Assembly (NCBI GenBank): GCA_965214565.1
Contig: OZ243951.1
Coordinates: 806,001-870,000 of the forward strand
Origin: VXYK01 sp965214565
Lineage (GTDB): Bacteria; Actinomycetota; Acidimicrobiia; Acidimicrobiales; Aldehydirespiratoraceae
DNA: 64,000 nt
Reading direction: 5' to 3'
Shown: in pieces, positions 9,350 through 16,273 of the stretch
Layout of the letters: each line of letters opens with the position of its first letter
Numbering within the stretch: the first letter of the stretch is position 1
Notes under the pieces: model-generated
Databases searched by the model: none
What the model was told of the DNA's origin: nothing
The model's input: only the letters and a program-made list of their open reading frames with translations
Translations under genes and position numbers: made by a program

Positions 9350-10189
9350 ATGCCAATCGACCCCGACGCCGTCGGCAACACCAGCGACCCGACCGAATTC
9401 ACCTGGTCCTCAAGCGACAGCCTGCTCTACGCCCTCGGGGTCGGCGCTGGAATGACCGACCCAACCGGCTTCGAGTTGGAGTTCACAACAGAGAACACCA
9501 AGGACGTACAACAACTAGCTCTGCCCACCCAGGTCGTGGTCATGGGCGCCGGCAAGATGCCGAAGTTCGGCGACTACAACCTTGCGGCACTGCTGCATGG
9601 TGAACAGGAGATCGAACTGCACCAGACCCTGCCGGCGGAGGGCTCAGCCATCGGCATCGGCAAGGTGGCGGCCATCTACGACAAGAGCAAGGCCGCTCTC
9701 GTTCGCCTCGAAACCACCGTCACCGACACCTCCGGGGCGCCACTGTGGACCAGCCGATCGGGGCTGTTCATCTCCGGTGAGGGCGGATGGGGCGGCGACC
9801 GCGGGCCGGCAAACGACTGGGCGCTTCCCGAACGCGATGCAGACACGGTCCTCGGTTACGACACCCGCACCGACCAAGCCCTGCTGTACCGCCTCAACGG
9901 CGACCGCAACCCGCTTCACAGCGATCCGTCCTTCGCGGCAATGGCGGGGTTCGACAAGCCGATCCTGCACGGCCTCTGCACCTTCGGTTTCACCGGGAGG
10001 GCGTTGCTGCACGGACGCTGCGGGGGCGACACCAGCCGGTTCGGGTCGATGGGCGGGCGCTTCAAGTCTCCGGTCATACCCGGCGAGCGTCTCGACGTCC
10101 ACATGTGGGACGTGAACGGCCGCACCCTGTTCCAGACCCGTGTCGGCGACCGCGTCGTCTTCGACGCCGGCATCTTCACCACCCGCTGA
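9350..10189 (+). CDS. MaoC-like enoyl-CoA hydratase 2 (double hot-dog)
   Basis: This encodes 279 residues, the usual size of a double hot-dog enoyl-CoA hydratase 2. AGGAG lies 8 nt before the ATG. The C-terminal half has the hydratase-2 signature NGDRNPLHSDP, followed by GFDKPILHGLCTFG, including the catalytic Asp/His pair. The N-terminal half has the degenerate hot-dog repeat expected of the two-domain form. The reaction would be hydration of trans-2-enoyl-CoA to (R)-3-hydroxyacyl-CoA in fatty acid or sterol side-chain breakdown. The next gene starts 8 nt after its stop, so the two are probably cotranscribed. Confidence 0.9.
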   Translation: MPIDPDAVGNTSDPTEFTWSSSDSLLYALGVGAGMTDPTGFELEFTTENTKDVQQLALPTQVVVMGAGKMPKFGDYNLAALLHGEQEIELHQTLPAEGSAIGIGKVAAIYDKSKAALVRLETTVTDTSGAPLWTSRSGLFISGEGGWGGDRGPANDWALPERDADTVLGYDTRTDQALLYRLNGDRNPLHSDPSFAAMAGFDKPILHGLCTFGFTGRALLHGRCGGDTSRFGSMGGRFKSPVIPGERLDVHMWDVNGRTLFQTRVGDRVVFDAGIFTTR

Positions 10190-10196
10190 CACAACC

Positions 10197-11399
10197 GTGG
10201 ACAGTCACCTGCAAGGCATCGACGAGATCGGCGACGCCACCGAACAGGCCAACCTCGACGACATTCGACGCCGAGCTCAGAAGTGTGAAATGACCGATGC
10301 AGATCTGTCGGTGACCGCATGGCGGGAATTCTGTGAGGTCATGGCCGACGCCGGAGAAATGGTGCTCGCGCCCGGCGTACCCGAACATCGCAACGTCCGG
10401 GCCGAGGGAATTCGAACACTGAGCCGATATCTCACGTTCGCATTGGAACGGTGCCTGGAACGGGGTGACCCGACCCGACCTGCTTTCGTGGATGTACAGA
10501 CCCCGATTCGAAAGTACATGGGCGACAACCCTGATCAGACCTATTTTTCTGCCGTGGTAAGCGGCGACCGCTCCTATCGCATCAGAGCTTCCGCAGCGGA
10601 CACAGTGGCAGTTGAGATCGGCGTGTACGCCGGGGATTTCGGCTCCAACAGCGAGGGCAGACGGCTGGTCAGCGCGGTGGAGGACACCGCCCTGCAACTC
10701 AACGCCGACGGCACATACGAACTGCTGTTGACCCCCGACCCGGACCGCGGTGACCCCAATCAACTGCGACTGGACCCCGATTCCTCCTCGGTGCTGATCC
10801 GAACGTACTTCACCGACCCACAGGTCCGGCTGGCGCACCCCCTACCGACGATTGAAGCCGTTGCGGCGCCCGAGCCCGCACCAATGCTCACCCCCGAGCA
10901 CCTGAAGCAGAAACTGGAACTGGCCGCGCTGCATGCCGTCGGATCGTTCCGGTGGTGGGGGCAGTTCGCATCTCAGGGGCATCAATTCGCGCCCGTCAAC
11001 ACCTTCGCCCCCCTACCGGACGACGGCGACATGCACACGCCCGAGAATGTGCGCTACTTCTCAGGCGACTGGCGGCTTGGTCCCGACGAAGCACTGGTGA
11101 TCGACTTCGACCCTTCAGCCGGCGCCGACTACTGGGGAGTCGTGCTGATCACCCACTGGGGAGAGACCGTCGACTGGCTGACCCGCCCGACGGTCATCAA
11201 CCACGAGACCGCAGCGCGACGCGAAGACGGATCGGTGCGTGTCGTAGTCGCACACGAAGATCCCGATGTCCCCAACTGGCTTGACACCGCTGGGCATCCA
11301 AAGGGATCGCTGAGCCTGCGCTGGTTCCGCTCCAACGCCCCGGTTCCCACGGCGGAGTCCCAAGTAGTGGCTTTAGACCAAGTTGCCACGCTCGACTAG
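10197..11399 (+). CDS. DUF1214/DUF1254-like protein
   Basis: This encodes about 400 residues from the GTG at 10197, 8 nt after the MaoC stop. A further-upstream ATG at 10140 would overlap maoC by 50 bp and reads as low-complexity sequence; an internal ATG at 10290 is also possible. The C-terminal half (VRYFSGDWRLGPDEALVIDF, then DYWGVVLITHWGETVDW) resembles the DUF1214 fold found near lipid and steroid catabolism genes in actinobacteria. I see no catalytic motif. Pairing with a MaoC hydratase suggests an accessory role in acyl-CoA or steroid metabolism, which is inference. The last 27 bp overlap the convergent tag gene. Confidence 0.7.
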   Translation: MDSHLQGIDEIGDATEQANLDDIRRRAQKCEMTDADLSVTAWREFCEVMADAGEMVLAPGVPEHRNVRAEGIRTLSRYLTFALERCLERGDPTRPAFVDVQTPIRKYMGDNPDQTYFSAVVSGDRSYRIRASAADTVAVEIGVYAGDFGSNSEGRRLVSAVEDTALQLNADGTYELLLTPDPDRGDPNQLRLDPDSSSVLIRTYFTDPQVRLAHPLPTIEAVAAPEPAPMLTPEHLKQKLELAALHAVGSFRWWGQFASQGHQFAPVNTFAPLPDDGDMHTPENVRYFSGDWRLGPDEALVIDFDPSAGADYWGVVLITHWGETVDWLTRPTVINHETAARREDGSVRVVVAHEDPDVPNWLDTAGHPKGSLSLRWFRSNAPVPTAESQVVALDQVATLD

Positions 11400-12035
11400 C
11401 GAACGCATCTCTTCGATCTCCCGGCGGCGGTGACAGCCGTCGAGATGGTCGTTGACGATGCCGGCTGCCTGCATCAGGGCGTAGCAGGTGGTCGGTCCGA
11501 CGAAGCGCCAGCCCAGTTTCTTGAGCGCCCTGCTCATCGCCGTCGACTCGGCCGTGGTCGCCATGTCTGCCACCGCAGCGTGATCGATCTGCGCCGGCCG
11601 GGCCGCGGGTTCGGGCTCGAAACTCCAGAAGAACGCGGCCAGGCTCCCATGCGCCTCCACCGTGTCGATAGCCGCGCGGGCGTTGTTGATCGTCGCTTCG
11701 ATCTTGCCCCGGTGCCGAACGATTCCCGCATCGCCGAGCAGTCGATCCACATCACCCGCACCGAAACTGGCCACCTGCTCGAAGTCGAAGCCACTGAAGG
11801 CGGCTCGGAAGTGGGTCCGCTTGCGGAGGATCGTCAACCAGGAGAGGCCCGATTGGAAACCCTCCAGACACATCTTCTCGTAGAGCCGAACATCATCGAA
11901 GACCGGCACGCCCCATTCCCGGTCGTGATACGCCGCGTAGTCGTCGTGTCCTTCACCCCACCAGCAAGCCAGTGGTCCATCCTCCCGCTGCGCCAAACCC
12001 GCCGGCGGTCCCTCGTCACCCTCAGCAGCACTCAC
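11373..12035 (-). CDS. tag: DNA-3-methyladenine glycosylase I
   Basis: This encodes 220 residues of the Tag family, which excises 3-methyladenine from alkylated DNA. Diagnostic blocks are YHDREWGVPVFDD, LEGFQSGLSWLTILRKR, WRFVGPTTCYALMQA and GIVNDHLDGCHR. The last Cys/His together with Cys17/His29-type residues form the family's zinc site. It starts 10 nt after the MoxR ATPase stop, so it is probably cotranscribed with it. Its 3' end overlaps the convergent DUF1214 gene by 27 bp. Confidence 0.93.
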   Translation of the reverse strand: MSAAEGDEGPPAGLAQREDGPLACWWGEGHDDYAAYHDREWGVPVFDDVRLYEKMCLEGFQSGLSWLTILRKRTHFRAAFSGFDFEQVASFGAGDVDRLLGDAGIVRHRGKIEATINNARAAIDTVEAHGSLAAFFWSFEPEPAARPAQIDHAAVADMATTAESTAMSRALKKLGWRFVGPTTCYALMQAAGIVNDHLDGCHRRREIEEMRSLVERGNLV

Positions 12036-12045
12036 CGCGAAACTC

Positions 12046-13473
12046 TCAGCCGCGGCCGCGGAACTGGGACTTGGTGCCCCCTCCGTCCTTGTTCAGACGC
12101 TTCATGAGATGGAGGCCCTCAAGAATCAACTCCGTGGCGCTGGCGACCAGAGCCGGCGATTCGGCTTGGCTCTCGTCTGCCAACAGAGCCTGAACCGGTG
12201 CAACGAACGCCGGGACCTGCTCAAGCATCGCTGCATACGCCTCGTCGGTCACGTCCTCGCCGGTATCGACCACGAGGTCACCCTCAAACGCCTCGACCAC
12301 CCCGAGATGGGTGTCGGGCGGCACCCGCTGCTTGAACACTGCAAGAACCGCGGCACGCACCAGGTTGTTGAGGATCTCCCCGTCACGCCCCTCATCGAGA
12401 GTCTCCATCTCGACCTTCCCCGCGGTGGAGGCCGGTAGCGCCTCAAGGTCGACGATGCGCGGCACCACATGGCTGCCACCGGCCCGCAGGGTGCGTCGCA
12501 CCGCGTTGGCGACCATGACCTCCTCGTTGGCGATCGACAGCCGTACCGACACGCCCGAACGTTGCGAGATGTGCTGGCTGGCCCGTGCCGCGTGGGTCAA
12601 CGTCGCCACGATCCCGCTCATGAACGACGGCACCGACACCTCGACGTCGCCAGTGAATGCGACGTCGGCCTCCTGTTCGACGATCGCCATCTCAGTGTCG
12701 ACGTCGAGGGGGTAATGGGTGCGAATCTGGGATCCGAACCGGTCCTTGAGCGGGGTGATGATCCGGCCGCGGTTGGTGTAGTCCTCCGGGTTCGCCGACG
12801 CCACCAGCACCACGTCGAGCGGCAGCCTCACCTTGTGGCCCCGAATCTGCACGTCACGTTCCTCCAACACGTTGAGCAGACCGACCTGGATGCGCTCCGC
12901 CAGGTCGGGGAGTTCATTCATCGCGAAGATGCCGCGGTTGGTACGCGGCACCAGGCCGTAGTGGATCGTCAGCTCATCGGAGAGATAACGACCCTCTGCC
13001 ACGCGGATCGGATCGACCTCACCGATCAGGTCGGCGATGGAGGTGTCCGGTGTGGCAAGTTTCTCCCCCAGCCGATCATCACGATGAACCCATGAGATCG
13101 CGGTTTCGTCGCCGTGTTCTGCGATCAGATCACGGGCGTAGCGTGAGATCGGGTTGTACGGGTCGTCGTTGATCTCGGATCCCGCAACAATCGGCATCCA
13201 CTCGTCGAGCAGGCTGGTGAGGCTGCGGATCATGCGTGTCTTGGCCTGCCCCCGTTCACCCAGGAAGATGATGTCATGACCCGCGATCAGGGCGTTCTCG
13301 AGCTGCGGGTTGACGGTGTTGTCATAACCCAGCACTCCACTGAACAGCGGCTCGGAACCGCGGATGCGCTCAATGGTGTTGTTGCGCAGTTCCTGGTGGA
13401 CGGGAACCGACTCCCATCCACTGGCACGAAGCGCCCCCAGCGTCTCTGGTCTCACAGTCTCGGATCTTGCCAT
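12046..13473 (-). CDS. MoxR / Mg-chelatase-like AAA+ ATPase
   Basis: This encodes 475 residues, similar in layout to the mycobacterial Rv0958 family. The nucleotide-binding loop is the modified form FLGERGQAKTRMIR. The Walker B/sensor region has NRGIFAMNELPDLAERIQVGLLNVLEERDV and VASANPEDYTNRGRIITPLKDRFG, both typical of Mg-chelatase I/MoxR ATPases. It should work with the VWA protein at 7203-9242. It is divergent from the GH2 gene, with about 90 bp between starts. tag follows 10 nt after its stop. Confidence 0.88.
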   Translation of the reverse strand: MARSETVRPETLGALRASGWESVPVHQELRNNTIERIRGSEPLFSGVLGYDNTVNPQLENALIAGHDIIFLGERGQAKTRMIRSLTSLLDEWMPIVAGSEINDDPYNPISRYARDLIAEHGDETAISWVHRDDRLGEKLATPDTSIADLIGEVDPIRVAEGRYLSDELTIHYGLVPRTNRGIFAMNELPDLAERIQVGLLNVLEERDVQIRGHKVRLPLDVVLVASANPEDYTNRGRIITPLKDRFGSQIRTHYPLDVDTEMAIVEQEADVAFTGDVEVSVPSFMSGIVATLTHAARASQHISQRSGVSVRLSIANEEVMVANAVRRTLRAGGSHVVPRIVDLEALPASTAGKVEMETLDEGRDGEILNNLVRAAVLAVFKQRVPPDTHLGVVEAFEGDLVVDTGEDVTDEAYAAMLEQVPAFVAPVQALLADESQAESPALVASATELILEGLHLMKRLNKDGGGTKSQFRGRG

Positions 13474-13564
13474 GCCCGAACCCTACACCGGCGTTCTGGC
13501 GGTGCCATCAGTCGGAAACCGGCGCCCCGCACCGCCACAACGACCCACAGGTACGCTCCACGGG

Positions 13565-15682
13565 ATGGAACTGACCGGCCAGTGGCGTGCCACTACCGCC
13601 AACGACGAGATGCGCCGGACGTTCAACCAGCCCGAACTCGACGATCGCAACTGGTCGGAGATCGAAGTTCCGGGGCACTGGTCCAGCCATCCGGAGTTCG
13701 CGCAGGCCCATGCGGTGCTGCACCGGACCCGGTTCGAGCTTGAGACACCAGATTTTGAACGCCGCTGCTGGCTGTGGCTCGACGGCGTCTGTCAACAGGG
13801 CGACGTCTGGCTCAACGGCCGCTACGTCGGCACCACCGACGGCTACTTCATCCCCCACGGATTCGACATCACCCAACACCTTGGGGATCGCAGCGACCAC
13901 CTGCTGGCCGTGGACGTGACCTGTGCTCCCGACAACCCCGACGCTGCACGCAAATCGTTGTTGGGTGCGCTCGTCGACCCGGAACTGTCCGGGGCCGCGA
14001 ACGAGAACCCCGGTGGAATCTGGCGGCCGGTCCGCATTCGGGAGACCGGCACCACCGCAGTGCGGTACTGGCGCACGGTCTGCCTCAATGCCGACGCGGA
14101 CCGAGCGACTCTCGCAATGCGGTGTGTGTTCGACACCCCGGTTGCTGGGCCGGTGGTGTTGCGAACCCGGGTGGCGGGCCACGACCATGAACTCTCCCAT
14201 CCCGCGGCCGCAGGCGAGAACCGGGTCGAGTGGACAGTCGAGGTGCCCGAACCGGATCTGTGGTGGCCTCATTCACTCGGCGAACAGCCGCTGCACGACC
14301 TGCGCTGCGAGGTGGTGGTCGACGGCTGTGTCTCCGACTCGTTCGAGACTCGAGTCGGTTTCCGTTCGGTGCGGATGCGCAACTGGATCCTGCATGTCAA
14401 CGGGGAGCGCCTCTTCGTCAAGGGCATCGGCATGCTTCCGACCTCGGCCCGGCCCGGCGACGCCAGCGCCGGCGAGGTAGCGGCCGACGTGCTCGCGGCG
14501 AAACAGGCCGGTCTGGACATGATCCGGGTGATAACCCACATCGCCCGGCCCGAGGTCTACGAGACCGCCGACGAGACCGGCATGCTGTTGTGGCAGGACC
14601 TGCCGCTGCGGGGACAGATGGCACGCGGGGTCCGGAACCAGGCGACGCGGCAGGCCCGGGAGGCGGTCGACCTGTTGGGTCATCATCCGTCGGTTGCAGT
14701 CTGGTGCGCCCACGACGAACCGTTCAACAAGCCAGACACGCCCTCCCCGACGCCGCCGCTGCTCGGCCAGCAGACCCCCTCATGGAACCGCACCGTTCTG
14801 GACCGTTCAGTTCGCCGTGTGCTCGGCCGCACCGACGGTTCCCGCCCGGTCGTGGCGCACACCGCTGTGCCACCCGCCTTTCCCGACTTCGACGGCACCA
14901 CCAGCCATCTCTGGTTCGGATGGCATCACGGCAGGGCCGCCGACCTAGCCGCGGCCGTAGCCCGGATCCCGCGGATGGCCCGCTTCGTCACCGCCTTCGG
15001 AGCCGCCACTGTTGAACCCGACAACCCGCATCTGCGGGACTCTGTGTGGCCGGCGCTGGACTGGGAACAGATCGCCGAGTCGATCGGCGCTCCCGCCGAG
15101 TCACTGGTGCACCTCGTTGCACCCGAACATGCGACAGATGCAGCCGACTGGGCCAAGCGCACCGGTTTCGCCCAAGCCGAGGTCATCAAGACCTCGATTG
15201 AGTTGCTGCGTCGACTGAAATACCAGCCAACTGGCGGGTTCTCACTGTTCTACCTCGCTGACGCCGCACACGCCGGAGGGTTCGGGGTGCTCAACCGCAG
15301 CCGCAGCCCCAAGCCGGGCTGGCAGACACTGGCCGATGCCTGCCGTCCCGTCATCGTGGTCGCAGATCCTATGGGTGCCGTGCTCGCCCCCGGTGACGGA
15401 ATCGACCTGGCCGTACACGTCGTGTCCGACGAGCGCACCCCCATTCCCGATGCTCAAGTGCGGGCAACGGTACGGGCCAACATCACCGGCGGCGGATCAG
15501 CGACCATCTCAGAACAGACTTGGAGCGGAACGATCCCCCAAGACGCATGCTCGCTGATCGGCAGAGTCAAGGCCGCCGTGCCGGGACCAGCAAACGAACT
15601 TGTCGTCAATCTCAAATTGACCGCGGAACAACTGACCGTCACCAACGAATACCGCACTCCAGTCCACAACCTGGCCGTATGA
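13565..15682 (+). CDS. GH2-fold glycosidase-like protein, nucleophile apparently missing
   Basis: This encodes 705 residues from the ATG at 13565; an ATG at 13472 is in frame but would abut the divergent gene. The layout follows glycoside hydrolase family 2: a galactose-binding-like jelly roll (about 1-150, with WLDGVCQQGDVWLNGRYVG), an Ig-like domain, then a TIM barrel starting at LHVNGERLFVKGIG. The acid/base region reads VAVWCAHDEPF, where family members usually have NE. Where family members have SEFG, this gene has FVTAFGAAT, so Ala replaces the nucleophilic Glu. It has no signal peptide. It may be a non-hydrolytic carbohydrate-binding relative or use another residue. Confidence 0.75.
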   Translation: MELTGQWRATTANDEMRRTFNQPELDDRNWSEIEVPGHWSSHPEFAQAHAVLHRTRFELETPDFERRCWLWLDGVCQQGDVWLNGRYVGTTDGYFIPHGFDITQHLGDRSDHLLAVDVTCAPDNPDAARKSLLGALVDPELSGAANENPGGIWRPVRIRETGTTAVRYWRTVCLNADADRATLAMRCVFDTPVAGPVVLRTRVAGHDHELSHPAAAGENRVEWTVEVPEPDLWWPHSLGEQPLHDLRCEVVVDGCVSDSFETRVGFRSVRMRNWILHVNGERLFVKGIGMLPTSARPGDASAGEVAADVLAAKQAGLDMIRVITHIARPEVYETADETGMLLWQDLPLRGQMARGVRNQATRQAREAVDLLGHHPSVAVWCAHDEPFNKPDTPSPTPPLLGQQTPSWNRTVLDRSVRRVLGRTDGSRPVVAHTAVPPAFPDFDGTTSHLWFGWHHGRAADLAAAVARIPRMARFVTAFGAATVEPDNPHLRDSVWPALDWEQIAESIGAPAESLVHLVAPEHATDAADWAKRTGFAQAEVIKTSIELLRRLKYQPTGGFSLFYLADAAHAGGFGVLNRSRSPKPGWQTLADACRPVIVVADPMGAVLAPGDGIDLAVHVVSDERTPIPDAQVRATVRANITGGGSATISEQTWSGTIPQDACSLIGRVKAAVPGPANELVVNLKLTAEQLTVTNEYRTPVHNLAV

Positions 15683-15707
15683 ATTATCGGTTCGGTCGTC
15701 GAATCGG

Positions 15708-16049
15708 TTAGCCCCCACATTTACGCGCAGGCTCATTTTCAAATCGAAGCGCGTGTATGAGCAAACCGACTACCGCAAGCAAAGTAACAATACTCGGGAT
15801 TATCCAAATAGCGGGAGCAGATTCATCTAAGGTGAAATAGGCAACCGCCCAGGTGGCCTGTGTGATAGTCAGGACTAGCGCCACACCATTAAGGATTCTC
15901 CACCATCCGGAGAGCGAACTTCGTATCGTCGAATAAGTTAACAAAGGGATCGTTATCGGTGCTGCAAATACCGCACCGCCAAATGATAACAATAGGAATA
16001 ATGAAGCACCCGTTACGATTTTATACATATGTTGTTGTAAGCATATCAT
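15708..16049 (-). CDS. Small hypothetical membrane protein
   Basis: This encodes 113 residues with three predicted transmembrane stretches (about 10-30, 50-70 and 80-100). The second Met, eight residues in, is an equally plausible start. The sequence is visibly more AT-rich than its neighbours, which suggests a different origin. It lies downstream of an ISL3 remnant and the broken end of the SLH/RCC1 gene. I recognise no family. Confidence 0.5.
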   Translation of the reverse strand: MICLQQHMYKIVTGASLFLLLSFGGAVFAAPITIPLLTYSTIRSSLSGWWRILNGVALVLTITQATWAVAYFTLDESAPAIWIIPSIVTLLAVVGLLIHALRFENEPARKCGG

Positions 16050-16138
16050 TGCGGTACGATATCCTCTTGTTGATCAGCAGCGACTAACTCTACGGATTCT
16101 CTAAGTCGATCAAACTCAACTGATTCTAACCCATAATT

Positions 16139-16203
16139 GGCTCTTCGCGTTTCAGGGTGGGGTGAGGGTGTCGAGTAGCGCCCAGTTGGGTTTTCCGGCG
16201 TAC
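16139..16203 (-). mobile_element. Remnant terminus of an ISL3-family IS
   Basis: About 65 bp match the left end of the full element at 28874 with four visible differences. The match covers the terminal repeat (GGCTCTTCGCGTTTCAGGGT) and the last codons of the transposase, which read GKPNWALLDTLTPP then stop. The rest of the element is absent. Its inner edge joins a broken RCC1 repeat directly. Confidence 0.8.
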
Positions 16204-16273
16204 CGTCGCTACGCAACCCACAACCTGGTTCGGCGGGGCCTTCGATCACGTCATTGGTGGAGTCTGACCGATT
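16204..16273 (-). pseudogene. Decayed 3' continuation of the SLH/RCC1 gene
   Basis: Beyond the stop at 16274 the RCC1 pattern continues in other frames. One frame reads GQTPPMT, like the repeat's GQTDAPTG. Another reads CGLRSDGT, like the repeat's CGIRADGT. The match then ends at the IS remnant. This indicates at least two frameshifts in a fifteenth repeat after truncation. Confidence 0.65.

Noticed and set aside
16046..16249. 67-codon minus-strand frame
   Set aside because: It is a chance join of a broken RCC1 repeat (CGLRSDGT) to IS terminal sequence, not a gene.
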